Shown: positions 42,814 through 51,128 of the stretch, piece after piece | Layout of the letters: every line of letters starts with the position of its first letter | Position numbering within the stretch: position 1 is the stretch's first letter | Assembly: GCF_027118995.1 (NCBI RefSeq) | Contig: NZ_CP098242.1 | Span: 2,023,001 to 2,087,000 of the forward strand | Direction: 5' to 3' | Origin: Oxalobacter vibrioformis | GTDB taxonomy: Bacteria; Pseudomonadota; Gammaproteobacteria; Burkholderiales; Burkholderiaceae_D | Length of the DNA: 64,000 bases | The notes under the pieces: generated by a model | Told to the model about the DNA's origin: nothing | Database searches by the model: none | Seen by the model: only the letters and a program-made list of their open reading frames with translations | Program-made: the position numbers and the translations under genes

Positions 42814-42961
42814 GTCGGGCTCCAGCTTGATGCTGAAGTGTTCGCATGACAAAGCTGCCGTTATGCGTTGCCTTGCGGCATTTTTTGGGTGGGATTTGGG
42901 CGGGTTGTGTGGCATCATTGGTGTGTTTGTCCGGTAAGGACGGTCTTTTGGGGAATTTTCG

Positions 42962-44053
42962 ATGGGGAAACGGCAAAAAAGGGGATGGCTGGTATCAGGC
43001 CTGCTGCTGGCGGCTTTTTCATGGGCGGGTTTTTCAGCGGATGTCCTGGCGGATGATTTTGAGGACGGCATGCGGCTTTATGAGGCGGGAGACTACCGGT
43101 CAGCGGTAAGGCTGGTGAGAAAGGCGGCCAGGGATGGCAACCCGCAGGCGATGTACCAGTTGGGGGAGTTTTATTACTGCGGCTGCGGTAACGGGCTTTC
43201 GCAAGACCGGCGCGAGGCGCTCAGGTGGTACCAGCGCGCGGCGGAAAAGGGTCATGTGCAGGCGGCTTTTTCATCGGGTCAGATTTATTCACAGGGCGGC
43301 GGGGTGAAAAAGGACAAGGTGAAGGCTGCCCGTTATTACTGGGAAGCGGCCACTGCAGGCCATGCCGGTGCGCAAAACAACCTGGGTGCCGTGTGTACGA
43401 GGGGAGACGGTGTGCAGGGACCGGAAGAGGCGCTGGCGGCGGGATGGTTTAAGCAATCTGCCGGGCAGGGGCACGTGCTCGGGATGGGCAGCTACGGTTA
43501 TCTGCTTGCTGAGGGAAAAGGGGTAGAGCGTGATGACTGGGAAGCGGTGAAGTGGCTTCAGAAGGCTTACGCCGCAGGCAACCGGCAGGCGGGTGTGCGC
43601 CTGGCGATGATGATGGAAGAGGGACGCGGGACAACGCGTGATGTCGATGGCGCAATGGCGATTTATACCCGGATGGCAGCAGCCGGGTCGGGACTGTCAC
43701 AGTACCGGCTGGGCAGGATGGCCGAGCGCGGTATCGGCGCCCCGCAGGATATGGATAAAGCGCTCGGGCTGTACGAAAAGGCGGCTGCCAGGGGGATGCC
43801 GGAGGCGCAACTGCGCCTCGGTGAATGGTATGCCGGGGGGATTCATGTGAAAAGGGATGATGCCAGGGCGGCGGACTATTACCGGCAGGCGGCATTGAAA
43901 AACAATGGTGAGGCCATGTACCGGCTGGGGCTGTTTTATGAAACGGGCCGGGGCGTGGACAAGGACAGGAATGTGGCGCTCCAGTGGTATCGGCGTGCAG
44001 CCCGGACAGGCAACTCCGACGCACAGGCACGGCTGCGCGGCATGTCGTCGTGA
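42962..44053 (+). CDS. Exported Sel1-repeat protein (2 of 3)
   Basis: 363 residues with GGGGAA before the ATG. A signal peptide (WLVSGLLLAAFSWAGFSADV) is followed by about eight Sel1 repeats covering almost the whole protein, such as AMYQLGEFYYCGCGNGLSQD and AMYRLGLFYETGRGVDKDRN. Unlike the copy at 39866, it has no proline-rich linker. A YYCGCG segment puts two cysteines in the first repeat. The function is unknown; a scaffold or binding role in the periplasm is likely. The methyltransferase gene starts 46 bases later. Confidence 0.87.
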   Translation: MGKRQKRGWLVSGLLLAAFSWAGFSADVLADDFEDGMRLYEAGDYRSAVRLVRKAARDGNPQAMYQLGEFYYCGCGNGLSQDRREALRWYQRAAEKGHVQAAFSSGQIYSQGGGVKKDKVKAARYYWEAATAGHAGAQNNLGAVCTRGDGVQGPEEALAAGWFKQSAGQGHVLGMGSYGYLLAEGKGVERDDWEAVKWLQKAYAAGNRQAGVRLAMMMEEGRGTTRDVDGAMAIYTRMAAAGSGLSQYRLGRMAERGIGAPQDMDKALGLYEKAAARGMPEAQLRLGEWYAGGIHVKRDDARAADYYRQAALKNNGEAMYRLGLFYETGRGVDKDRNVALQWYRRAARTGNSDAQARLRGMSS

Positions 44054-44099
44054 CAGGGCCGGTCAGGGTCGATGGGTTGGATCAGACAGTGAGGAAGTG

Positions 44100-44867
44100 A
44101 TGGGAACGAAGAAGCACAGGGACCTGGTAAAGGAAAATTTTGGCTCACAGGCAGAGGCTTATGTGCAGAGTACACTGCATGCGGCGGGTGAGGATCTGGC
44201 GCTTCTTGAGCGGATGTTAGGCGAGTATCCCGAGGCGAAACTGCTGGATGTGGGAACGGGCGGCGGCCATGTTTCTTACCTGGCGGCGCGGCATGTGAAA
44301 GAGGTGACGGCTTACGACCTCTCCGAAAAGATGCTGGCGGCGGTGGAGAAGGAAGCGGCCACGCGAAGTCTTTCCAATATTATGACGCGGCAGGGGCCAG
44401 CGGAACGCCTGCCTTTTGAGGATGGGACGTTTGATGTGGTGGCAAGCCGCTATTCGGCGCATCACTGGCGTGATGTGGGCCAGGGAGTGCGCGAGATCTG
44501 CCGGGTGTTAAAGCCGGGCGGTCTTTTTGTGATGATGGATACGGCTTCACCAGGGGAGCCTTTGCGGGATATTTTCCTGCAGACGGTGGAGTTTTTGCGG
44601 GATATGTCGCATGTGCGGGCGTATTCGCCAGGCGAATGGCTGGGCTTTGTTTCAGATGCGGCTTTCCGGGTTAATGAGCTTCTTTCGCTTCGTCTTCGCT
44701 ACGAATTCATGTCCTGGGTCACCCGGATGAAAACGCCTGAGCACCATGTGACAGCGATCAGGGAGGTGCTCAAGGCGGCGCCCGAGGAGGTGCGCTCGTA
44801 TTTCCAGGTGGAGGCCGATGGTTCTTTTTCGATTGATGAAGTGATGCTGATTGCAACCCGGATGTGA
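44100..44867 (+). CDS. Class I SAM-dependent methyltransferase
   Basis: 255 residues from the ATG at 44100, preceded by GAGGAAG. The SAM-binding motif LLDVGTGGGHVSYLA is at about residues 47-61. Later motifs include VTAYDLSEKMLAAV, FDVVASRYSAHHW and LKPGGLFVMMDT, the Methyltransf_11 pattern of the YcgJ/UbiE-like group. The substrate is unknown. HHW in the catalytic region is common among small-molecule methyltransferases. It overlaps the GNAT gene downstream, suggesting co-translation. Confidence 0.85.
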   Translation: MGTKKHRDLVKENFGSQAEAYVQSTLHAAGEDLALLERMLGEYPEAKLLDVGTGGGHVSYLAARHVKEVTAYDLSEKMLAAVEKEAATRSLSNIMTRQGPAERLPFEDGTFDVVASRYSAHHWRDVGQGVREICRVLKPGGLFVMMDTASPGEPLRDIFLQTVEFLRDMSHVRAYSPGEWLGFVSDAAFRVNELLSLRLRYEFMSWVTRMKTPEHHVTAIREVLKAAPEEVRSYFQVEADGSFSIDEVMLIATRM

Positions 44868-45457
44868 ATCAGGCCGCCCGTATGAAAAATATCTCCCCCT
44901 CTGCCGAGCTGGAGACGGAGCGCCTGATTCTGAGGCAATGGAAACGCAAGGATTATGCGCCTTATGCCGAGCTGAATGCCGACCGGGTGGTGATGGCGTT
45001 TTTTACGGCGACGTTTACCCGCAAGGAAAGCGATGCGATGGTGGCGTACCTGCAATCGCTGATAGCGCGGCGCGGCTGGGGTGTCTGGGCGGTGGAGCGT
45101 AAATCGGACGGCGCGTTCATCGGCTCTGTCGGGTTGCATGTGCCGCATGCAAAGCTGCCTTTTACGCCTTGTGTGGAGGTGGGCTGGCGTCTGGCGCAGG
45201 CGTACTGGGGACATGGCTATGCCACGGAAGCCGCCAGGGAAGTCCTGCGTTTCGGTTTTGAGGTGCTGGCGTTGCCGGAGATTGTGGCCTTTACCTCGCT
45301 GTTGAATACCCGCTCCATGGCGGTCATGCAGCGGCTGGGGATGGTAACGGACCCCGGCCAGAATTTTCCGCACCCCGATGTGCCCAAAGGCAGCCCGTTG
45401 AGGGAGCATTGCCTGTACCGGATAACGCGCAGTGAATGGGTGGATGCGGCAAGCTGA
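44864..45457 (+). CDS. GNAT-family N-acetyltransferase (RimJ/RimL-like)
   Basis: 197 residues from a GTG at 44864 that overlaps the methyltransferase stop; an ATG at 44882 (MKNISPSAELETERLILRQW) is an equally good start and would trim six residues. LETERLILRQW, the acetyl-CoA loop region WRLAQAYWGHGYATEAAREV and LLNTRSMAVMQRLGM are characteristic of the RimJ-type Acetyltransf_3 family. Substrates may be protein N-termini or small molecules. A weak CCGG hairpin with a T run follows (about 45487-45512). Confidence 0.87.
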   Translation: MNQAARMKNISPSAELETERLILRQWKRKDYAPYAELNADRVVMAFFTATFTRKESDAMVAYLQSLIARRGWGVWAVERKSDGAFIGSVGLHVPHAKLPFTPCVEVGWRLAQAYWGHGYATEAAREVLRFGFEVLALPEIVAFTSLLNTRSMAVMQRLGMVTDPGQNFPHPDVPKGSPLREHCLYRITRSEWVDAAS

Positions 45458-45708
45458 CGGTTTGTTGATGGCTGTCAATTTCTTTTAAAAACCGGCAAAA
45501 TCCGGCTTTTTTGTTGTTTTTCTGTCATTGTGAGAGGGTGTTGTTGTGGGCGGCGGGCGAAACGTGACGCAGCGCAATATCCCGATCCTGCGCAGGTGAT
45601 ACAAAGAGTTACACAATGTAGCGGACTGAAACAGGGCGGCTGTCTATACTGAAGCGGTAAATGGTTGGTTTACCCGGAATGGCTGGTTTTATTTTGAAAG
45701 GAACAGCG

Positions 45709-46239
45709 ATGAAGAAAATGAACAGGAAAGTAATGGCGGGCCTTTTGGTGCTGGGTCTGGGTGCAGCGGGTGTTGCACTGGCAAATCCGTACTGGCATGG
45801 CGGCGGCATGGGGCCCGGACATATGGGGGGCGGCGGCCCGTGCTGGGGTTATGACGGCGGCGCAAGCGCATCGCACTGGCGCGATGTCGGCCAGCAAAGG
45901 ACGGCTTACCTGCATGACCAGCTGAAGCTGAATGCCACACAGGAAAAGGCATGGAAGGATTACCAGGCCACGATTACGGCCAATATCAAGGCGATGCAGG
46001 ATCGTGAGCTGATTGATTTTTCCAGCATGACGGCGCCTGAGCGCCTGGAGAAATCCCAGCAACTGATGAAGGAGCGTGATGCACGCATGGCAAAGCACCT
46101 GGAAGCGTTAAAGGCGTTTTATTCCACATTGTCTCCAGAGCAGCAGCAGGTTTTTGAGGCGGAGACAGGACCAGGCCCTGGCTATGGTTATCGTCGCGGT
46201 GGCCGCTGGCATCGTGGCGGCATGGGGCCGCATTATTGA
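45709..46239 (+). CDS. Periplasmic Spy/CpxP-like LTXXQ protein
   Basis: 176 residues from the ATG at 45709 with AAGGAA upstream. The signal peptide (VMAGLLVLGLGAAGVALA) is followed by a glycine/histidine-rich stretch (HGGGMGPGHMGGGG), a helical core with LNATQEKAWKDYQ and LSPEQQQVFEAE (LTXXQ-type motifs), and a Gly/Tyr/Arg tail ending GGMGPHY. This family includes Spy and CpxP, envelope-stress chaperones; the His-rich ends may bind metal. Tandem terminators follow. Confidence 0.85.
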   Translation: MKKMNRKVMAGLLVLGLGAAGVALANPYWHGGGMGPGHMGGGGPCWGYDGGASASHWRDVGQQRTAYLHDQLKLNATQEKAWKDYQATITANIKAMQDRELIDFSSMTAPERLEKSQQLMKERDARMAKHLEALKAFYSTLSPEQQQVFEAETGPGPGYGYRRGGRWHRGGMGPHY

Positions 46240-46258
46240 TCATTGATTGAATTTCCCG

Positions 46259-46324
46259 AACGCCAGCCTGACGCTGGCGTTTTTTTCGGGAGGTAGCCCG
46301 AAGCGCCGAAAGGCGCTTTTTTTA
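46259..46324 (+). terminator. Tandem terminators after the Spy-like gene
   Basis: AACGCCAGC/GCTGGCGTT (46259-46281) is followed by a T run to 46286. A second hairpin, AGCGCC/GGCGCT (46302-46317), is followed by TTTTTTT. Confidence 0.85.
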
Positions 46325-46731
46325 TTGATTTTTCGGGGTGGTGCTGGTATTTGCGGTTTTCAAGGCGAAGAATTGAGGGGTAAACACCCTTTATTTCTTC
46401 GCTTTGCTTGCGAGAAAAAAGGAAAAGCAACCGGTTTTTTAGTGGTGGCGATGGTGTTTTCCCGCATTCAAATCCATGAAATAAGGGGTAAAAGCCGTTC
46501 AATTCATCGAATTGGCACCATCCCCGGTGGATGAAAAAAAGCGAAAAAGCGGCGATTTATGGTTTATCCTGAAAAAAACATCACATTCAAAACGATGATA
46601 AAAAGGCAAAACACCACGCTTATCGGCGTTTTGAATCGGGTGTGTCAAACAGGTTGAATTTGTTTTAGTATATTGATTTAATTAAATATATTTGCCTTGT
46701 TTCCTTGCTTGAAAAAAATCTTCGCCCACCC
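46325..46731. other. AT-rich intergenic stretch before flagellin copy 2
   Basis: No ORF of note. A hairpin of CGAAGAA with TTCTTCG (46366-46401), with inner GGGT/ACCC, is visible. The block AGGGGTAAA occurs twice (about 46376 and 46484). Base composition drops sharply toward A/T around 46640-46690, just upstream of the sigma-28 promoter, which could be an UP-like or protein-binding region. Confidence 0.4.
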
Positions 46732-46758
46732 TAAAGTTTTCCGGAAAAATGCCGCCTA
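46732..46758 (+). promoter_or_regulatory. Sigma-28 (FliA) promoter of flagellin copy 2
   Basis: TAAAGTTT (perfect -35 consensus), 11 bases, GCCGCCTA (six of eight of GCCGATAA). The predicted leader to the ATG at 46994 is about 230 bases. Confidence 0.85.
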
Positions 46759-46993
46759 GAGCGCGAATTGCACAAGGCGTTTCCATCGCCATTTCGACCC
46801 GCCTCAAATTAAACCTTTCACCACCCCCTCCGTTAACAGGACAACAGCGGTCGGCTTTGAATACCCGCAGCGGTCGGTTCAAAAAACAAGGAACACACCA
46901 ATGCAACGTAAAGACCTTATTTGCAAAGCCCACCAATGAAAAGGCGAAATCAGGCGCCTTAACCATAGCGAAAGATTTACAGGAGAGTAGGTT

Positions 46994-48457
46994 ATGCCTC
47001 AGATTATCAATACCAACATGATGTCGCTGAATTCACAGCGACACTTGAATGCCACACAGTCAGCCCTTTCCCAGGCCATGGAACGCCTGTCCTCAGGCAA
47101 GCGCATTAACAGCGCCAAGGACGATGCAGCCGGTTTAGGCATCTCGGAAAGAATGACCTCCCAGATCAACGGCATGAACCAGGCAATCAGAAATGCCCGT
47201 GACGGCATCTCGCTTGGCCAGACAGCCGAAGGTGCACTTTCCACCATGAATGACATGCTCCAGCGTGTAAGGGTGCTGGCAGTACAGTCCTCCAACGCGA
47301 CCAACTCCCCGGCAGACCGCCAGGCCCTTCAGGATGAAGTCGGGCAACTGGTGTCAGAGCTGAACCGGATAGCGGAAGTGACGACCTTTAACGGCCAGAA
47401 TCTCCTTAACGGGACGATGGGCACGCAGTACTTCCAGGTAGGCCCGAATGCCAATGAGGTGATCAGCGCCAATGGCACTAACTTCATGACAACGACTTAT
47501 GGCAATTATCGCGTGTTAAAAGATGGCGCTACCCCGGAAGGTACGCCTGCCAAAACAGCTAATGCCAGCTCAGTGATTACAGGCTATCTTGGCAAGGCGA
47601 CACTGAACATGACAGCACAAGACTCGGCAAGAACGATTGCAGAAAAGATCAATCTGCTTGAGGGGGATACCGGTGTAACGGCATCGGCCAAGACAACAGC
47701 GCACCTGAACACGCTTGCTAATGGCGCGACTTATGCGCTTGCACTGCAATCAAACAATGCAACGCCGGTTGTCGTCTCTTTTGCTATCGGTGCGGATAAT
47801 ACCCTGGGTGATGCCTACGCGGCCGGAATTAACGCGATTAATGCGCAGGCATCAAAAACCGGTGTCACAGCGGAATATTATGTTGCCAGCGGTGGAGAGC
47901 CGGGTATCAGACTCACAAATCCGAACGGGAATGACATTTCTCTGGAATCTGATGCGGCATCAACCGCACCAATGAGTCTGGCTACTTTTAATGCCGATGG
48001 CACCATTGGAGGAGGCATTGCCATAGCTGCAGGTACTGCTGGCACAGCATTCGGGCAGGTGACAATAGATTCCCCCAACAGCTTTGTTGTAACAGAGACG
48101 ACGGCTTTTGCGCAATATTTGCTGGGAGGCACAGGCCAGTTGATGCCGGTCTCCACCATGGATGTGTCGACCTTTGACGAGGCACAGAAAACGCTTGCCA
48201 TAGTAGACTCCGCCCTTGTGCATATTGTTGGTGAAATGGCCCGCTACGGCGCGCTCCAGGCCCGCTTTGAGTCAACCATCTCCAACCTGGAAGTGACAGC
48301 TGAAAATACGACCAACTCCCGAAGCCGTATCACGGATGCGGACTATGCCCAGGAAACAGCAGCACTTTCAAGGGCATCCATCCTGCAGCAGGCCGGTACT
48401 TCGATGCTTGCGCAGGCTAACCAGATACCACAGACAGTTTTAGGTCTTCTCCAGTAA
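46994..48457 (+). CDS. fliC: Flagellin, copy 2
   Basis: 487 residues with AGGAGAG before the ATG. Canonical ends: MPQIINTNMMSLNSQRHLNA and RLSSGKRINSAKDDAAGLGI at the N-terminus, SRITDADYAQETAALSRASI and AQANQIPQTVLGLLQ at the C-terminus. No cysteine appears. The central domain is unrelated in detail to copy 1 but of similar size. This copy has the typical ends of a major filament protein. It is separated from copy 1 by four genes and transcribed in the opposite direction. Confidence 0.96.
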   Translation: MPQIINTNMMSLNSQRHLNATQSALSQAMERLSSGKRINSAKDDAAGLGISERMTSQINGMNQAIRNARDGISLGQTAEGALSTMNDMLQRVRVLAVQSSNATNSPADRQALQDEVGQLVSELNRIAEVTTFNGQNLLNGTMGTQYFQVGPNANEVISANGTNFMTTTYGNYRVLKDGATPEGTPAKTANASSVITGYLGKATLNMTAQDSARTIAEKINLLEGDTGVTASAKTTAHLNTLANGATYALALQSNNATPVVVSFAIGADNTLGDAYAAGINAINAQASKTGVTAEYYVASGGEPGIRLTNPNGNDISLESDAASTAPMSLATFNADGTIGGGIAIAAGTAGTAFGQVTIDSPNSFVVTETTAFAQYLLGGTGQLMPVSTMDVSTFDEAQKTLAIVDSALVHIVGEMARYGALQARFESTISNLEVTAENTTNSRSRITDADYAQETAALSRASILQQAGTSMLAQANQIPQTVLGLLQ

Positions 48458-48478
48458 TCTCCTGTATAAACTGGAATA

Positions 48479-48540
48479 CCCCGCCAGCCTGATTCCCTGG
48501 CGGGGGGCACAAAAGGCACCCTCAACGGTGCCTTTTGTGC
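48479..48540 (+). terminator. Double hairpin after flagellin copy 2
   Basis: CCCCGCCAG/CTGGCGGGG (48479-48505) is followed directly by a perfect 14-bp stem at 48507-48520 and 48527-48540, whose right arm contains CTTTTG. There is no extra T run beyond the stem. Confidence 0.7.
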
Positions 48541-48834
48541 GTGGGCTGTGCGTAAAAAAACAGGCGTTTATTTGGTAATGTTGTTTCCCGCCTGAGGGAT
48601 TTCTGGCAAAATGCGGCTCATTTTGTTGTGATGTAAAGAAACGGGCCTGCCAAAAGTGTCCTGAGGTGCTTTTGGATGATCCTGCTGTATTTTATGAAGC
48701 GTTTTTTTCTGCATGTCGCGTACTTGCAGGGAGGTACTGTTTTTCCGGTCAGGCGGAATCGATTGTCTGTACCCGGCAAAGGGGCTGTTTTTACCATGCA
48801 GAACAGTTTTTTTGGTGAAAAAATAAGTTAACGG

Positions 48835-48863
48835 TTTACAAAACTAATCTTTCAGATTATCTT
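48835..48863 (+). promoter_or_regulatory. Sigma-70-type promoter of candidate structured RNA
   Basis: TTTACA at 48835-48840 and TATCTT at 48858-48863, with a 17-base spacer. No ORF begins downstream on this strand for over 1 kb; transcription would enter the structured region at about 48870. Confidence 0.5.
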
Positions 48864-48869
48864 GATGCT

Positions 48870-49051
48870 TCCCCCCCTGATGGAGATCGCTGGTGGCATC
48901 CGGGCTAGCAGTATCTTGTCACCAGATTCTGTATCTCCATACGGGCGGGAGTGGACCTAATACAAGACCCCTTTCGTGGAAATAAGTCCGCCGGCTCGTA
49001 ACCCGGTCTTTAGCTCCCGCCCGCCTTGACACCCTGTTGAGGCGGGTATTT
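48870..49051 (+). ncRNA. Candidate structured non-coding RNA, family not recognised
   Basis: Three stems can be drawn. Stem 1: ATGGAGAT/ATCTCCAT (48880-48887, 48933-48940) enclosing CTGGTG/CACCAG (48890-48895, 48920-48925). Stem 2: a perfect 10-bp CGGGCGGGAG/CTCCCGCCCG (48942-48951, 49014-49023) closing a junction with GGAC/GTCC and CCGG/CCGG arms. Stem 3: CCCGCCT/AGGCGGG (49020-49026, 49040-49046), followed by TATTT. Stems 2 and 3 share bases 49020-49023, so they are mutually exclusive, as in attenuators and riboswitches. A sigma-70-like promoter lies just upstream. It does not resemble 6S, RNase P, SRP RNA, tmRNA or the riboswitch cores I know. Exact ends are unknown. Confidence 0.45.
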
Positions 49052-49067
49052 CCCGAGAATTCCTGTT

Positions 49068-49754
49068 TTACTGGATGGCCGTTGCCATAAGGCCGGTGGC
49101 TGATCTTGTCTTGAGCGGTCGGTCTGCTTTCAGTCCCCGGTAGACGGGCGTCATCAGCAATCCGCAATCGGTTTTTTCACTGCATTCCACGAGACAGGCC
49201 AGGCTGGGCTTTAACCAGACGGCCGGATTGTCACTCATAAAGGCCATGGTGGAAAAAGGGTGGGTATCTGTTTTTGACTGGCTGGCAATGATGAGTTCGT
49301 CTAACGGGTGTTCACCGAGCGGGACATGGCCGGTATACCGGATGGCGCCGTTGTCGCTTTCCGTGCCAAGGATAAGCTGGCTGATGTTGTTTCCACTCTT
49401 TTCATATCCGCATACCAGGTGTTCTTCCAGTGCATGATGTCCGGTTTTGTGCCAGTCGGAATAGTTAAAGCCCGGCTTGTCGCTGTCGTCTTCCCTGTAT
49501 GCGTTTTTTTCATCCCGTTTTTTCAGGCAGGGGCATCGCCTGTTTTGTGGTGGATGGATTTCGGGGTGTTGGATAGGATGGGGGTCACGCCTGCTTCCCG
49601 GTTTGGGATCGCGGGGTTTTTTGGGGTTCGGGTTTCGTTTGGGTTTGGTGTGGTCCTGCAATACGTCGAGCCTGCCGGTTTCATCCAGCCCGGATGGCAG
49701 GCCGATCAGGGCGGGGTGGAGGATTTTCTGGCTGGCGGTGCGGCGTGGTCTCAT
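49068..49754 (-). CDS. Hypothetical protein
   Basis: Up to 228 residues on the minus strand. The N-terminal ~90 residues are very basic and proline-rich (KPKRNPNPKKPRDPKPG), with unusual composition. The C-terminal ~130 residues look like an ordinary globular domain with several cysteines (HLVCGYEKSG, LACLVECSEKTDCGLLM). No signal peptide and only a weak ribosome site are seen, so the true start may lie further in. An opposite-strand frame is also open in the first half but is less protein-like. It points toward the candidate RNA and ends 17 bases from it. The family is not recognised. Confidence 0.4.
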   Translation of the reverse strand: MRPRRTASQKILHPALIGLPSGLDETGRLDVLQDHTKPKRNPNPKKPRDPKPGSRRDPHPIQHPEIHPPQNRRCPCLKKRDEKNAYREDDSDKPGFNYSDWHKTGHHALEEHLVCGYEKSGNNISQLILGTESDNGAIRYTGHVPLGEHPLDELIIASQSKTDTHPFSTMAFMSDNPAVWLKPSLACLVECSEKTDCGLLMTPVYRGLKADRPLKTRSATGLMATAIQ

Positions 49755-49916
49755 GGTGTTTTCAGCTCATGATGGTTGTGTGGTGATGTTTAGTCCTGCC
49801 CGGCAACGGAAAATTCAGGGGGTGTCGGCTTTCCTTGCGATCAATCAAGCCTGGATGGCTGGTGCAGGAAGGCCATGTGACCATGGTAGGGGGCTGTTTT
49901 ACCGTTAGTTTGTGTT

Positions 49917-49950
49917 TTGTCACAAAACTGTCATATTTGCCCGTTACATT
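49917..49950 (+). promoter_or_regulatory. Pho box and promoter of pstSCAB-phoU
   Basis: TTGTCAC-AAAA-CTGTCAT (49917-49934) is a 7-4-7 PhoB site replacing the -35, followed 10 bases later by the -10 TACATT (49945-49950), the usual PhoB promoter layout. The pstS ATG is 33 bases further on. Confidence 0.85.
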
Positions 49951-49982
49951 GTTTTCAGGATCAACTGTTTTAGGGAGGTTTT

Positions 49983-51011
49983 ATGAGAGCAATGACGGGA
50001 AAACTGCTGTTAACAGCGGCATCGGTGCTGCTTTGTGCCAAGGCGTTTGCGGCTGATATCACGGGAGCGGGGGCGACTTTTCCTTACCCGATTTATGCCA
50101 AATGGGCGGAAAGTTATCAGAAGCACTCGGGTGACCGGCTGAATTACCAGTCGATCGGTTCGGGTGGCGGGATCAAGCAGATCAAGGCAAAGACGGTGGA
50201 TTTCGGCGCTTCGGACAAGCCGCTGGATGCGGCCGAACTGGCGTCATCCGGTCTTGTCCAGTTCCCGGTGGTGCTGGGCGGCGTGGTGCCGGTTGTCAAT
50301 GTGGAAGGGATCAGGCCGGGGCAACTGAAGCTTTCCGGTCCGGTGATTGCCGATATTTATCTGGGAAAAATCACGCAATGGAATGCGCCTGAGATTGCTG
50401 CGCTGAATCCGGGGGTGACGCTGCCGGCACGGGCGATTACGGTGGTGCACCGCGCAGATGGGTCAGGGACGTCTTTTCTCTGGACGGATTTTCTTTCCAA
50501 GGTGAGCAGTGATTTCAAGTCACAGGTAGGTGCCGGCACAGCAGTGAAATGGCCCACCGGTGTTGGCGGCAAGGGTAATGAGGGCGTGGCGGCGAATGTG
50601 CAGCGCATCAAGGGGGCAATCGGTTACGTGGAATATGCTTATGCCAGGCGCAACAACATTTCGCACACTCAGCTCTTGAACCGGGATGGCAAGTATGTGC
50701 AACCGGATGAGGCGGCTTTCAAGGAAGCGGCAGCCGGGGCTGACTGGAGCAATGCGCCTGGCTTCGGGGTGATCCTGACCAATGGCTCGGGCTGGCCGGT
50801 AACAGGCGCTTCTTTCATCCTGATGCAGAAGGTGCAGGCGGATGCGGAAAAAGGGAAAGCAGTCCTGAAGTTTTTTGACTGGTCTTTCAATAATGGCGGG
50901 AAGATGGCATCCGAGCTGGATTATGTGATGCTGCCGCCTGCGGTGATCCGGCAGGTACGGCAGGCATGGAAAACGTCAATCAAGGATGCGTCGGGCAAGG
51001 CTGTCTGGTAA
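49983..51011 (+). CDS. pstS: Phosphate ABC transporter periplasmic binding protein PstS
   Basis: 342 residues with AGGGAGG upstream of the ATG. The signal peptide (LLTAASVLLCAKAFA) is followed by ITGAGATFPYPIYAKWAESY, the phosphate-binding start of PstS, then SIGSGGGIKQI, DFGASDKPLD and HRADGSGTSFLWTDFLSKVS, the residues that hydrogen-bond phosphate. It delivers Pi to the PstCA channel. It is the first gene of a Pho-controlled operon, separated from pstC by a strong hairpin. Confidence 0.97.
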   Translation: MRAMTGKLLLTAASVLLCAKAFAADITGAGATFPYPIYAKWAESYQKHSGDRLNYQSIGSGGGIKQIKAKTVDFGASDKPLDAAELASSGLVQFPVVLGGVVPVVNVEGIRPGQLKLSGPVIADIYLGKITQWNAPEIAALNPGVTLPARAITVVHRADGSGTSFLWTDFLSKVSSDFKSQVGAGTAVKWPTGVGGKGNEGVAANVQRIKGAIGYVEYAYARRNNISHTQLLNRDGKYVQPDEAAFKEAAAGADWSNAPGFGVILTNGSGWPVTGASFILMQKVQADAEKGKAVLKFFDWSFNNGGKMASELDYVMLPPAVIRQVRQAWKTSIKDASGKAVW

Positions 51012-51041
51012 TGGATAGAACCGGCTTGTCAGGTTCAATGG

Positions 51042-51071
51042 GCCGCAAGGGGAGTACACTCCCCTTGCGGC
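51042..51071 (+). other. Perfect 14-bp intercistronic hairpin between pstS and pstC
   Basis: GCCGCAAGGGGAGT (51042-51055) and ACTCCCCTTGCGGC (51058-51071) are exact inverted copies with a 2-base gap. There is no T run, so it is more likely an mRNA-stabilising or partially attenuating stem that raises pstS over pstCAB. Confidence 0.75.
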
Positions 51072-51128
51072 GCGATGCGTTTTCTGGCGTCATGGGCGCG
51101 AGGAATGGGAAAAAAGGACAGGAGGATC

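Noticed and set aside
48676..48831. 51-codon plus-strand ORF before the structured RNA, with GAGG upstream
   Set aside because: Spacing of the ribosome site is poor, composition is odd and the ORF ends just before the RNA promoter; no independent support.
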